A stretch of DNA of 64,000 nt from Diplosphaera chodatii (GCA_032358165.1 JAALGY010000019.1:806001-870000), one strand, 5' to 3'. Shown: positions 49,464-61,726, counted from the first letter of the stretch. Program-made: numbers and translations. The notes: generated by a model not told the origin, from the sequence alone.

Positions 49464-50100
49464 CAGGCTGCAGACATCAGGATGCTCACGATGCAATACT
49501 GTATAGCTTTATGCGGGAACGCCGCACATCTGGGGCCATTTGCTGGGCATCTATTACTTCAGACGCCTTGTGCGACTAACTCAGCGACGTCGGTGATCTG
49601 TTTGTTAATGGTGAACTAGATCTGGGTATTTTCTCCGGCTGACTAGGGTGCACTGCACTCTCAGTCAACGGGTTAGTCTATGCATGCACTCAGCGAAACA
49701 AGTCGTGATACACCAGCAGACTGGCGTGCCTAGCAGGCAGATGCATGGTCTCCTGGGCCCAACCATGCAAATGTAGGGCATACCTCAACCGCAGATACAC
49801 CGAGCTGAACTAGGTCTGGCCGCTAAGATGCAGTGCATGCCGCAAAAGATCAAGCTGGCTGCTTGATTGCTCCAAGAGATCTGTGCTGGTGGCTCACGTG
49901 CAGTTTGCGAAGCTGGCATGCTACCCAGAATGCTGCTCCGGAACGCTCATTTGCACTTGTTTCGCATACTCAGCACATACGGCGAAGTTTTGGGGCCGGG
50001 TGCACAAGTCGGAGCGGATCAGTCCCAGACACACGGACTGGTGGTCAGCCATCCCTGCTAGCTGCAATCTTGACATCCTGAGCCTCGCACCGTCGGCGGC
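49464..50100. other. Spacer between HDAC and SDR B
   Basis: 637 bp, 3' UTR plus promoter. No gene recognised. Confidence 0.5.
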
Positions 50101-52260
50101 ATGGCACCACGGGTGGCGCTCGTGACAGGAGCAGGCACGTTTCGTTCCATTGTCGCAGTGCGTGCCGACACTCTGCATGTTAGTGTGAGCGACACCACCC
50201 CAATAGCACATGCATCTCAGTGACGGGTGCATCAATGTCATATACCCAGCTTACAACGGATCAATGGCGTACACACTCCCTTATCTCTTGATATCTCATG
50301 TTCTTGCTGCCTAAGGCAGTGGCATTGGCAGGGCGACAGCGCTGGCGCTTAGCAAGGCAGATGGGTTCAAGGTGTCTGTGTGGTTCAATGCTCAGTAAGA
50401 GCTCAGAGTGAATCTGTAAGCAAGGCTTCATGTGGCAGCAATCACCCGGAGTAAATACCGCAGGATGCAGTCGCAGTTTCTGAACTGTCCACCATGCCAA
50501 GTGCATGCAGGTGGTGGCAACGGATGTGAACGCCGACAACCTCGCAACGCTTGTCAATGAGGCACCCGACATCCGTGCTGAAGTCATGGACGTCAAGCAG
50601 TCTGCAGACGTCGAGATAGTCATCCCTGGGGTGCGGTCTGGCCAGGTCTGATGGCACGGACGGTCAATACCGCAGGCATTGACTGCCACAAGTGCGATGA
50701 AGCAGCACGCTCCAGAGCTGCTGCCGATCTAATTCCAGGTTGCGAGCTCAGAGGGCGGCTTGCATGTGCTGATCAACAATGCTGGCATCTTCCCGCTTGG
50801 CCCCGTCGAGCTGCTGGCAGAGGAGGTGAGGACGGTCAAGGCTGATATTCCGTGTGTCAACACACTGTTGCGGTGTGAACTCAAGTGCTAGACTAATGCT
50901 GCGCACCAGTCAACTGAAGAAGTGTCTACTGCCACCTGCAGTGGCAGCGGCTTGCAATGGAGGTGGGTGCACGTGTGTGCAGTGCGGGCAACGGCAGCTG
51001 AAATTGCATAACATCAAGGGTGTATGTGCACTGCGGTGCGGATATGCAGCGTACAAGGTTCAGAGAGTCACTAAACAGGTGAACTACTTTGGCACGTGGC
51101 GCTGCACGCGCATGGCGCTGCCATACATGCGGGACTCTGCGGACGGCATCGCGGCCCACCGGCCCCACATCGTCAATGTCAGCTCCACAGCGGGGCTGGT
51201 CGGCCTGCCCTTTGCAGGTCTGTATGCAAGGTGCACGCACATGTCATTGCTGCCAAAAACGCGCTCAAGCCATATGTGCAGCTGGTTGGCTTGTTGCTCA
51301 ATGCCTGCAGACTGTATCATGCTGGGCAGGTGCTGTGCCATTTGCCGATATGGCCACTTCGTGACAGGCTCACAAACTAACATGCTGGAAAACCGCCAGG
51401 GTGTGCCATGTTGCAGATGCGTACTGCGCATCCAAGTTTGCGGTGGAGGGGCTGACGGAGGCGATGGCCACGACGCTGCCCCAGACGGGCATCGACGTGA
51501 GCCTGGTGGAGCCGGGCGGCACCGCGACCCACCTCACCCGCACCATGCAGCTGTCGGTCCAGCAGCTGGTGCGCTGCCACGCACCCTCCTGCTGCACAGC
51601 CTTCTGCGGGCAGGCTGCCTTGGGCCTGGGCTTGTGTTGGGCAACTGGGTGTGCTCGGCATATACACCTGCTTTTCGTGGTTGCGTAGACGCAAGGAATG
51701 CAGTGCTGAACAGCACTGTGCGTGATCTGCCTCTGCAGCTGGAAGAGTACAACGACCAGTACACCGAGATGATCAAGACCTTCTGGCCCAAGTTTGCGGA
51801 GAGCCTCAAGCCTGAGAACGGTGCTCAAAGTCCTACACAGGTACTGATGATAATGAGATGATGTTTCTGTTGCACTACAACACATGGGTCCCCACTGTGC
51901 CATAAGTGGGTTTGCAGCAAGAGTTGTCACCTACTTGTGTTCTGGCAAGCGTCACACAGGCAAGTATCATGCTGCTGCCTGCCTAACAACATGTAAACTG
52001 CTTGCAAACCCTATAACATGCTTCATATTATGTTTCAGGTGGCGGAGACAATCAAAGGCGTGGTGACTCACGAGAAGGCGGCACTCCAGCACCTGCGCAA
52101 CATCACCAGCAAGCAGTCCAAGCGGCTGGTCAGTCACAAACTGGCAGACCTCAACGGCGACAAAACTCTTGCAGGCATACGCGAGTTTGTCGAAAAGGCT
52201 AGTCTTTTCACTCAAAAGTTGTTTGTAGTTCCCTATGTGCGGCCTGAAGTCAGGTGCTGA
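50101..52260 (+). CDS. Short-chain dehydrogenase/reductase paralogue B, intact active site
   Basis: Nine exons in phase (50101-50138, 50320-50371, 50511-50618, 50739-50825, 50942-50962, 51079-51217, 51417-51568, 51739-51840, 52039-52260) encode about 306 aa. One exon is only 21 nt (WQRLAME). Motifs: VALVTGAGTGIGRATALALS, VVATDVNADN, VLINNAGIFPLGP, HIVNVSSTAGLVG (Ser about 138) and YCASK (Tyr 151, Lys 155), then VSLVEPGGTATH. This is a classical NAD(P)-dependent SDR of the kind that includes retinol and steroid dehydrogenase-like enzymes; the substrate is unknown. It lacks a clear signal or TM segment. The C-terminal VSHKLADLNGDKTLAGI matches the tail of SDR A. It is separated from SDR A by the LNK-like and HDAC genes. 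Confidence 0.9.
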
Positions 52261-52733
52261 AACCATGTGTCCGGCAGTATGCTGTTCTCTGCTGGATCTG
52301 CCTGTTCTCAGCACATATTGTTGGCAGCATGGTTCAGCAGCGCTGTGCATCGCACACATCAGACCTTACCTGTCCACTCCGTTACTGTGTCATACACTCC
52401 GAACAGGTGTGGCACGTCAGTCACGACTTCAAGAGTGCCTCGCCGCAGCCTCCTGAAGCCGGCGTAGCATGAGATAGGAGTATCAGCCGCTTGGCCGCAG
52501 GCTGCACACCCAGCTCAGACATAGTTGCTCAAGGGATGTGACATGCCATGGTGTGGCTGTGTTTTTGACCATCATCATTTATCAATCGATCAGCTTAGGC
52601 CTGCTGTCGCAGAGTGTCTGCATTGTTGTGTGTATATGCGGAGCTTGTCGATGGAGTGTTGCCAGCGGTCAGTGTGAAAAGCTTGGCAGTCTGCTTCAAT
52701 AATTATCAGATGTCCATGTTGTGCACAAGGGAC
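52261..52733. other. Convergent spacer, SDR B / ZNG1
   Basis: 473 bp of 3' UTRs, including an AT-richer stretch near 52560-52600. Nothing else recognised. Confidence 0.5.
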
Positions 52734-55179
52734 TCATGCAAAGCACTGGTGCAACGTCTGCTCCAGTTCTGTGCGGTTCAAGCGACAGCCTATCACCACG
52801 ATGCGAGTGCTGCGCTCGCTTGAGTCGCCCCATGCTGCGCCCTCTGTCAGCTCGTACAATTCGTGTACTGCCTGCCGATGAGCAGGTACACACTGAGTGG
52901 ACTGTTCCAGGCACTTGCAACAAACGTTTCTGAGCATTGTTGCTGCCCGTTCTAGCCACTGCCGCCCTGCCAACGTGTGGATGGAGTTTCAATGCTGAGC
53001 TAGAACAGGTATAACGCTTCATCCGTGATATGGTCTCACCTGCAACAAGTGCTGACGGTCACTGCTGGCTGCATCGAGCACACCCTTCATCCGGAACACG
53101 TCCGGCCCATCTGGCTGCCTGTCCCACAGCAGCGCCTCTGCCCATTGGCGCACCCTGCAGCAAGAAGGTGAACAGTGTCACAGGCGTGACACTTCGGACC
53201 CTCCACTCAAGCGTCCATGCACAAAGGGGTGGAGAATGCCATCATCAAGGCTTCAGGGTATTGCAGACCCAGGTGCCCGACAACCTCATACCTCTGCAGA
53301 TCAAGGGGTTTCGAGAGCCGCAGGCTGACAGACGTGACCTGATCCGCATGCAGATGGTGGTGGTGGTCACCAGCTGTAGCATGGGCGCTGGCACTGTGCC
53401 CGGGTGCCTGTGCACTATTAGGGGCAGCAGCTGCATCACGGATGTGCGAATTATGACTGCCGCCCATCTGCTGCCGTGCATCTGATGTGGCGCCGCCGGC
53501 CGGCTGCTGCCTGCCCACGGTACCCTGGTCCGCTGTGCTGCTGGGCTGCGCCTGCTGCTCAAGTCCCAGCGCCCTGCAACCCAAGCAACATTGTTGCCAG
53601 CAGCTGAACAGCAGCCGTGTCATGCGAACACCTGAGAAGTACACATCGAGGGTTGCAACGCGTTGGCATGCGCTTACGCGCCAATGCGCATCTGCATGTG
53701 CACCTGTCGCCTGCCAGTGCCCGCAGGTCCAGGATGCTGCCCATGTCAACGGTGCAGCGGTGGGTGCGCAGCTGCCGCGCTGTGGGGTTGATGGCCGCGA
53801 TGGACGCCTCAACGGCCTGGAGCTGCTCCTCGCCCTCTAGGTCGACCTGATGGGCAGCCAACACATGCATTGCAGCGTGCACTGCAGCTCCTCACGCGCT
53901 CATCACATGCGTGGTCGCATGAGGCATGCACCATGTACCATGGTATGTCAGGACGGCTGGACCCCACCTTGTTCAGCAGGACGACGTCTGAGTAGGCTAT
54001 CTGCTGCTGGGCCTCGTTGGCAGAGCTGGCGCCGCTGTCGTCGTCAGCTGCGGCGGGGGCAGCGGCAAGCTGCCGGGGCAGGTGGCGCGCATCGGCAACC
54101 TGCGCAAGTGCAGATCACATTAGCACAGAAGGATTTGCACAACAAAGTGAGTGCTGTATGGATAGGCACTCGGTGTTGATCTTGGTGGGCTTCCCAGGGC
54201 TGGCTCAGCACTCACTGTCACGATGCCGTCCAGTGTCACGCCAGCCTCCAGCTCTGCATCCGTCCACAGCGCCGTGGCGACTGGTCCGGGGTTCGCCAGC
54301 CCTGCACACACCTCACAGCACCTCAGTAACGCCTGGTTTGAGGGCATGGTAGGCCATACGCTGTCATGCGCAGAGCTCACCAGGGGAACAACCTGGCACT
54401 GCACAGCACCTGAGGTCTCAATGAGTATGTAGTCAAAGCGGTGGCGCTGCGCCAGCATGCCCTCCAGTCCGGCAACCAAGTTGCTCTTCATGGTGCAGCA
54501 AACGCAGCCGTTGGCGAGCTCCAGCCACGAGTCCACCGCGGTCTCCTCGCTGCCCTACATCGAGAAAAATGTGTTAAGTCTCAATGGTTCGAATTCAGCA
54601 AGGACGCGATAGGGCGGTGACCGGCTGCGGAGCAATTAATGGATTCGCCACAGCGGTACACACTGCTCATTGCGGCACACCATGTATTGCCAACCAGCTG
54701 GGTGGAGATTGGTCGCTCAGAAGGCTTGCGCCTCACATCGTTCTGGTTGACGATGGCCCGCTCAATGCCCAGCTCCTCGCCGAACTCGTTGACAATGACG
54801 GCGATGCGCCGACCGTGCTGGGCCGTCAGGATGTGCCGCACCAACGTCGACTTGCCGGCGCCCAGAAAGCCTATACACACGACGATAGATCAACTTTGGG
54901 GTTGACTTCGCAAGCCTGGAGTACTCAGGAGTCTGGAGTACGCAGGCTCTGTTAATCACCGCACTTGCCGGCACAGCATCGGCGCCGATTACGGCATGAT
55001 GCTCAACGGTGCTCGCTTCGCTGTGCTGTCCGACCCATGAACTCATACAAAGGCTCACCCGTAATGAGTGTGACAGGTACAGGCTCCCTGGACTGCTCAG
55101 GCGCAGGCTCATCCTGCTGCACATCGTCCAGCGGCACCGCTACCGGCAGCATGTCATCATCCGAATCCATTGGGTCCAT
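52734..55179 (-). CDS. ZNG1: ZNG1/COG0523 metal-transferase GTPase (CobW family)
   Basis: Nine exons in phase, high to low: 55179-55059, 54870-54737, 54554-54410, 54301-54216, 54099-53968, 53846-53704, 53573-53292, 53154-53040, 52871-52734; about 431 aa. The G1/P-loop is GFLGAGKSTLVRHIL, followed by AVIVNEFGEELGIERA, the metal-binding ANGCVCCTMKSNL (CxCC), DYILIETSGLANPGPV, an NK base motif in DVVLLNKVDL, and a C-terminal CobW_C domain (VRQWAEALLWDRQP, VHELYELTEGAAWG). Eukaryotic ZNG1 delivers zinc to methionine aminopeptidase using GTP. The acidic N-terminus (DSDDDMLPVAVPLDD) lacks the CPELVPI docking motif of animal ZNG1. Exon 7 inserts ~70 disordered residues ending in a His cluster (GDHHHHLHADQ). 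The first in-frame ATG is used; the open frame above it starts only with TTG. Confidence 0.9.
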
Positions 55180-56158
55180 CAGTGCTGGATTGATGTCACT
55201 CCACGACAAATCACATCGGAGTATGCATGGTCAGAGGGCGCGGACCTCTGCTAACAACGGATTCTGCAGGATGCGCACGTTGCGGAGCTGCGAGCGTGAC
55301 GGCCCGAGTGAGCATGGCCATGCATAGTGCTCGGATGCGTGCAACCTTCGTCTGCGTGCATGTCGTCGTGTATGCTTGCAACAAGACTGTGCGCTCATGT
55401 CATCATTCTCGAAGAGCCAGTGTCACGTGCAGTACGATCGTGCCAACTGGCTAGCAGTGGCCACTGTGCTGTGTCAGCCCCTGCAGACAGGTCTTGAGGA
55501 AGCCATCGTAGAGCAGGTTGCACTTTGCAAGGTGAAAAGAGGGAAAGATTACAGGTACAAGCCCTATACAACCTGAACTACCCAGCCCGAACACTGCACT
55601 AGCAGGCAGAAGTCCCAATCAGTTCCGAGGTGGACGCCGTCACACAGATGCTGCACGTCTCACGGCGCAGTGCCAAACAATCAGTGACAAAGGAGGGGCT
55701 GACTGGTTGCAGCCCATGGTGGACCAGCGCCACCGTGTGTTTCATGTGTGTGTCAAACCCCATGTGTCCCTGCTCTGGCCCCCGTTGCGCTCAATCTGTC
55801 GCAAGGAAGCGTAGGGCCAAGAGCAACCGCCCGACCATATTGAGTATGGATGAGATATGTGTGATGTGGTTATTGACGACGCCAATCAAGTGATATCGCT
55901 CGACCGCGCCCTGCTCGTGGTGCGCCCGCTGGCCAGCTCAACCAGGGAAGCCCGGCTCAAACCCTTCGACACTTTGAGCCGCCCACCCCTGGCACAGCCG
56001 CCATGGAGCTCCAGAACAGGCCAGTTGTGTCCAAACACTCCTGCTGGACGCCACTGGGAAATACCGCTGTGTAGTTGAGGCAACCCCCCACTGCCGCCGC
56101 TGCTGCTGCTGATGCTGGTCGTGCACACCCATTATATGCTGTGCTGCCTTCTGCCAGC
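55180..56158. other. Spacer between the kinase 3' end and the ZNG1 promoter
   Basis: 979 bp between two leftward genes: the 3' UTR of the kinase and the promoter/5' UTR of ZNG1. No coding exon that I can support; a non-coding 5' exon of ZNG1 could lie here. Confidence 0.45.
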
Positions 56159-57706
56159 TCAAATATCGGAGCTCATCTGCCTGGTGATATCGCAGATGCT
56201 CTTCTCACTCTGGCGGCATGACGCCGCACGCTTGCTAGGCTGCATCGCCATAAGCCGCGTGTTGAGTGCCATGCAGTCAGGTGGCAGGTCAGTCTTGAAC
56301 CACGGGTGCCCCTGAACCTCCACTACTGTGGCACGCTCAGCAGGGTCCGGGCACAGCATGCGCGCCAGCAGCGACAGCGCATTCGTTGACAGGTAGGCTG
56401 CCGGACGATATTCCGCCTTCACAATGCGCAGCGCCATGCAGCGCAGCCGTGACGCTGGGTCCTGCGCCGCAGCATCGTCCTCATCCCGCCAAAAGGGGAA
56501 GGATCCGCACAGCAGTGTGTACAGCAGCACGCCCGCAGCCCACACATCCGCGCACTTGCCGTCGTAGCATGTCGGGCTGAGCAGCAGCTCAGGTGCCATG
56601 TAGTCTGGTGTGCCGACGGCGCGGTGGCAGGCGACAGGGCCCGAGGGGCTGGCCTCGTTGCGCACAGAGTACCCAAAGTCGCAGAGCTTGAGCAGCGCGC
56701 GAGGCGCCGCTCGATCCAGCAGCGCATTTTCCAGCTTGATGTCCTGGTGGGCGATGCCCAAGCGGTGGCAGAAGTCCAGGCCAAGCATGAGCTGCTGGAA
56801 GAACCACCGGGCATCGGCCTCCGGCAGCCCGACTGCCCGATCCAGCGGCTTGCACCTCTCCAGGTACTCTCGCAAGTCGCCGCCCGCAGCATACTCCATG
56901 ACGATGCCCAGCTGTGAAGGCATCAAGATGGCCTCCTTGAACTGGATGACATGCGGGTGCATGAGGCACGAGCGCTGCGTAAGCATCTCACGCTGCAGCG
57001 CGGGGCTGGCTGACTTGGCACGCGGCAGCAGCTTGACAGCCACGGGGGTGGATGTGCTGCCAGACGTCTCTTCTGCCAGGACAATGACGCCACTGGCGCC
57101 ACGCTGCAGCTCACGGATGGTCCTCAGCCCCGAAGCATCCTGCACCGATGCACAGAGCGGATTAGCCTATTGCGCATCGGTGACAGAGGATCAGTCGACA
57201 CATGATGTACAACAGGAGTGCTGTGCACAGGCTAGCAAGTGAGACGATGAGGCGTGCCATCCAGTGTAAGGCTTGCCAGGGCAAGTGATCTTTGGGCACA
57301 CATATCTCGCCAGCGACTACAGAGCACAGCATACCTGCAGCTCGTCCGCGCTGACGCTACTGCTGAGGCTGACAGCGCTGCTTGCCGATGCCAGCGACTC
57401 TGCGGCAAAGGGCGATGCTGCCCGCATGGGCAGCTCAGCTGCCTCGCGCTCATTGCCAACCTGCCCCGGCGCGCCACCACTGCTGGTACCAACGACCTGC
57501 CTCGCCTGCCCGGCTCCGCCGTATGTTGTCGGCAGGGCGCAGGCGCTGTCGCACGGCAGCGCTGTATCGTGAGCGAATGCGCTCTTGCGGCCCAGGTCCG
57601 GCCTGTACCGTAACGATGTGAACATTGTGACATTGCCCGGCATTGCCGCGACTAAAAGCCTCTGCCTGGACGTGGTGACCCAGGCCTGGTGGATCGGATG
57701 CGACAT
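56159..57706 (-). CDS. SnRK2-like Ser/Thr protein kinase with HQD catalytic loop
   Basis: Two exons (57706-57335, 57139-56159) encode about 450 aa. The first, ~124 residues, is a Ser/Ala-rich, probably disordered leader; the whole kinase domain is one exon. Landmarks: a P-loop ELQRGASGVIVLAEE in which the first Gly is Gln, VAVKLL with the ATP Lys (about K160), HPHVIQFKEAILMPSQLGIV and MEYAAGGDLREYL as in plant SnRK2, catalytic loop HQDIKLEN (residues 255-262), LCDFGYS, VGTPDYMAPELL, CADVWAAGVLLYTLLCG and HPWFKTDLP. SnRK2 kinases act in osmotic stress and abscisic acid signalling in plants. No acidic SnRK2 C-terminal box is seen. HRD is HQD here, while Asp, Lys, Asn and DFG are kept, so it may still be active but should not depend on the usual Arg-phosphosite contact. 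Confidence 0.88.
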
Positions 57707-58280
57707 GCAAGAGCAGCAGGTAGCAGTGGGCTACAATGAGTCAGCTGCATGAACGAAGGACGTGACATGGAGTCATTATACGGTTGCGCTGTGACGATGC
57801 CGCGCCGTCCTAGCAGCAGGCTTAAAAGTGGGCATAGGGTGCAAGACTGGCGGTGCGTGCCTTGTGGGGACGGCGATCGTTGTCGGCATGAGGCTGGCAG
57901 TATTTGTTAAGAACTGGACGTCGTCAAGAGTACCAGAAGTACGCACGCCCTGGCACATGGATTGCACGCGAACAGCAAGGAGGCCTCCTACGGGCCTCCT
58001 GCCTGCCCTCGCGCATGGCGCGCTTGCGGATGTGTTGCCTTGGGAAGCGGCGTGGAGAGAGGCGACCTTCGGCTGTCACACCTCGTTTAGCAGGGGGGCT
58101 TGCAGGGCTGCAGGGGGGCTGCATGCTGCGCATGGCGAGTGAGCCTTGGATTATGCGGGTGCAGTCGATCATCAAGCAGCCCACAGAAGGTCTGCGAGCC
58201 CTACATGACCATCTGACAACATGTGATTCAGCGTGTCGGTTGCAACTTTCATGCATTGTTGCGCCTTTCCAATCCGCAGG
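57707..58280. other. Divergent spacer, kinase / JmjC gene
   Basis: 574 bp holding both promoters. No other feature recognised. Confidence 0.5.
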
Positions 58281-60115
58281 ATGGCAGCTTCCACCAGCGA
58301 CATCAGCAACCAGAATGAGCAGCATGCTGGCCTCAGAGGCAATGCGGCAGAACAGCCAGCAGTGACACCGAAAATTTCACAGCAGGCCGTTCCTCCACTT
58401 CAGACGGTGTATGAGATTGCTGCCAGGATGGTGCGCGCAACATGCAGAGAATGCTGACCAGGCGTCAATACGACTGGGTGCCTCGTTGCAATGTTTGCGA
58501 GATGCGAGATGCCGTATGCATTGTGAGTTCTGTGACACTGAGGAGGGTAATCACATGTGGGCAGGTCGCGTCCCACCATGACAAGGCAGGACTTGCCCGG
58601 CACTTCCGTGCGGACGACCCAGAGGTGCACACACCGCAGTGTACATGCTGTTTTCCCGCAGCTCCATGGCTTGCCAGTTTCCACAACACATCATGGCTGA
58701 ATAGGCCGTTAAGTTTCGTTGTCCATCATGCAAAGGTGCTGGAGGTGGACATTGTGGATGCTGCAGAGGTCACTCCAGACGCATTTTGGCAGCGCTATGT
58801 GGTGCGGGCACACGTTCTGTGCAGTCGATGGTGGAAGCTCTGCGGTGTCTGTGGCTGACTGGTGTCACGGTCACTGTACGTGAACCCAACCCCCAGTCCT
58901 CATGCAGGCTCACAACCGACCAGTGGTAGTCCGCGACGCCATGTCCTCAGCGCTGGGCTGGAGCTCGGCGCTGGACTGGAGCGTGACTGCGCTGAGGAAG
59001 GCAGTCGGGCATGCGACCGTACGTGTGCGCACACTTCCACAGGCCGGTGTGGTGGGTACATCGAAAAGAGCTGCACATATGCAACAGGATCACAGCTGAT
59101 AACTACAAACTCATGTGCACTTGTTGCACACATATCAGCAGCCATCATCACGAGAGTGTATGCAGCAGCTGCCTGATGGGCCACCTGGTACGCAGTTTGG
59201 CGACATCACCCGGCTGTCAGGGCCGAGCCCGCAAATCTATCAGTATGAGCAGATGACACTGGCAGCATACCTCGACTCCCTGGAGGATGGAGACCCCAAG
59301 TACTACGCTGCCCGTCTGGAGCTGCAGGTGGTGGATGCACCCTGCCATGTCATGCCTCACCTCTTGGGTTTGCCATTACAATGACTGTTGCAGCTGGTGC
59401 GTGCAAGATGAGAGAGCATGCTGGCTGAGTGCACAATGCTTCAACGCTCCAGGAGGACCTGCCAGAGCTCATACCCGAGATTCCCTCGCACTACGAGCTG
59501 CCTTGGCGACATGCATTTGGGCGGCCATACACCATGGGCACGGTCAGTTACATGGGCGCGGCACGGCAGGCGACGCCGCTGCACTATGATGATGTGGAGA
59601 ACCTGGTGCGCACTGCACAGTTGTAGCAGCTTGCTCGTGGGCGTCAATGTTTGAGCATCTGCAATCTCAGTAGCGTAGATGCAGCCTCACTGTACCGTGA
59701 AAGTGGACCCAGTCCTGTGTGCTGGCACTCTTTGCAGTTCTTTGTCGGGCGTGGCGCAAAGCACTTGACGCTGTACCCTCCCAGCCACTCATGCAATCTG
59801 TACGCAGCCGCGCGGCCGCTAGGTATACAAAGAGCTCACAATGCGATCTGCTGTAGCTGCATGATACAGTTTTGCAGAGCAACACCATGGCCCATAGCCT
59901 CCGGAACTGCTTTGTATGTAGGTACGCACTACAGCGCTGCGCCCATAGCAGCTTTTGATCCGGATTCTCCAGAGGCCGAGGCGTGGCCAATGCTGCGGGA
60001 GGCACGGGGCGTGGATGTTGTGGTGCCTGCTGGCTGCATGCTGTACCTGCCCTGCTGCTGGTGGCACCGCGTGCGGGGAAGCCCCGACTTCAACGTCTCA
60101 TTTAACTACTGGTAG
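58281..60115 (+). CDS. JmjC / cupin-8 Fe(II)-2-oxoglutarate oxygenase
   Basis: Seven exons in phase (58281-58430, 58736-58801, 58908-59018, 59166-59327, 59453-59605, 59738-59822, 59922-60115) encode about 306 aa. After a disordered leader (MAASTSDISNQNEQ) comes the cupin-8 fold: DAAEVTPDAFWQRYV, the NRPVVVRDAMSSALGW substrate-channel segment, IYQYEQMTLAAYLDSL, RPYTMGTVSYMGAARQATPL, the iron-binding HYD (LHYDDVENL), then FFVGRGAKHLTLYPPSH and the distal His in LPCCWWHRV, ending FNVSFNYW. The Lys in GAKHLTLYPP fits the 2-oxoglutarate-binding position. This is the small JmjC group containing TYW5, JMJD and FIH-like hydroxylases. There is no chromatin-reader domain, so an RNA or protein hydroxylase is more likely than a histone demethylase. 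The AAAG acceptor of exon 2 is unusual and weaker. Confidence 0.85.
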
Positions 60116-60876
60116 GCCCAAGGGCTTTGCCAGCTGTCCAGGCTGTGATGGTCGAATTGTTTGCATGATGCATCATCACCTCAACTTGAGCATTGCAGGA
60201 TGCAGTGTGGCCACGGTGCAGGTTTGCACAGTCGCCAAAGAAAGAGGATGGCCAAGTGTATCGTGCACACCTGAAGCAGGAGACTGATCGGTGAGGCCCA
60301 TGTCATGTCTGTGGATGCAACTGGTTAGATCATTATGTACTTCTGACCTGCCTGCACACACCGACAGCGTGTTGTCAGCAATGCTGATGGCTAAGGTAAT
60401 GGGTTCACAGGTGGTTGCAGCAGCTGGGGACAATGGGGTTGCCAAAGAGTATTATGGAGGAAGCATACGATGAGGCACCCAACATGATTGACCACAAAGC
60501 TCGCATGCGGGAGAACTTCGACTGGAAGCAGCTGTGAGGAGCACCAATGTTGGAGTCGTTTGTCTTCTTTGCAGCACTCACAAGTCTTACAAATCTTTGC
60601 ATATGCAGAGTGCCATGTGACAACACGGTACCTCAGCTGGTAATCACGCCGCCTGCCATTGATATATACAAAATCACGAACAGTCCCTGACAAGCACTGC
60701 GACTGTACAGTACACAACGAAAATGTACTCGTTGTAATGCCGGTGGAGCAAGGTGCTGAGCCTATCTGCATGCATGCCTCTCTGCATCGTCGACAGCATA
60801 GGAGCCTGGCTGTCAACCCGTCGTGAGGCCATATTGGTGAGTGCGGAGATCTGTCGGGGTCATTGTGCAGTGAATG
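60116..60876. other. Convergent spacer, JmjC / C1D
   Basis: 761 bp, 3' UTRs. The minus-strand frame at 60391-60816 has no family resemblance and is not called. Confidence 0.5.
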
Positions 60877-61726
60877 CTATTGCGTGCCCAGCACATCATC
60901 GATCACTGCATTTGCCAGCTCGGCTGCCGTCGGCTCTGGAGCAGGCAATGGCACCAGGTCTCCTGTTTTCAGCCTCTTACCACTAGGCGCCTACGTATGC
61001 AAACAACGCATTTCATGCAAGGGCACTGGACATATGTATGCTTCTTCGTCACATTGACAATGATGCAGTGCCAAGCACCTGACGCAGTGCCTCCCGCTGT
61101 TTTGGCGGCAGGTCGGTAATTGCTGCGTTGATGAAGCGGTTCGCAGTGGCAACGTCGAGCTGCAACGTGCGCTTGGCCGAGGCCAGCTCACTGTCATATG
61201 AGACCTTTGCCACCTTCTTCTTGTAGAGCTGCAGCCGCTCCTGCACAGGACACAGCAACAAGCTAGTGGCGGGCAGCACTCAACGCACAGTGGGCTTCAT
61301 GGAGCTTGCCCATCCTGCCTGCTCACCACATCCTTTCGGAAGCTGGTCATGGAAATGCCGGCTGTCTTGGCGTACAATGTATACACAGCCGCCAGCCCGC
61401 GTGCAACTGCCAGGTGGAACTCCGCCTGCTCGAGCGGCGTCACCTGCCCACAGGAAAAAAGCTTGCTCGGCGAGAGACAAGCTGACAGCCCGGATGGTCA
61501 CCATGCATGATCGTTTGCTGACCTGCTCAAGGTCCTGCTGCTGTATGGCCAGCGCCGGCATAAGCTGCTCCTCCAGGCTGCCGATCACAGTCTGCACAGT
61601 AACACAAAGATGAGCTCGCTCACTTCGACAGAAACTGCAGCATGCAACGGTCCCTGTTGCCACGACGTCGAACACCTGCAGCCGCTGCAGTTGCAGCACC
61701 ACGTCTCCGGGCAGCAGCGCGTTCAT
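60877..61726 (-). CDS. C1D: C1D / Rrp47-like nuclear exosome cofactor
   Basis: Five exons in phase, high to low: 61726-61676, 61591-61523, 61443-61327, 61240-61079, 60990-60877; about 170 aa. The Sas10/Utp3/C1D domain is visible: IGSLEEQLMPALAIQQQDLE, VTPLEQAEFHLAVARGLAAV (equivalent to the LSPLDQAKLDLVSAY block), YTLYAKTAGISMTSFRKDVE and RLQLYKKKVAKVSYDSELAS with the basic helix. A Lys-containing tail (APSGKRLKTGDLVPLP) follows on the last exon. C1D/Rrp47 binds Rrp6 and structured RNA and takes part in 3' trimming of 5.8S rRNA and snoRNAs. The last acceptor is GTAG rather than GCAG, but phase and composition support it; reading through the exon 4 donor instead gives a stop at 61049. Confidence 0.86.

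Noticed and set aside
60391..60816. 141-codon minus-strand frame in the JmjC/C1D spacer
   Set aside because: Cys/His scattered without pattern, no family similarity, and it lies where two 3' UTRs meet.
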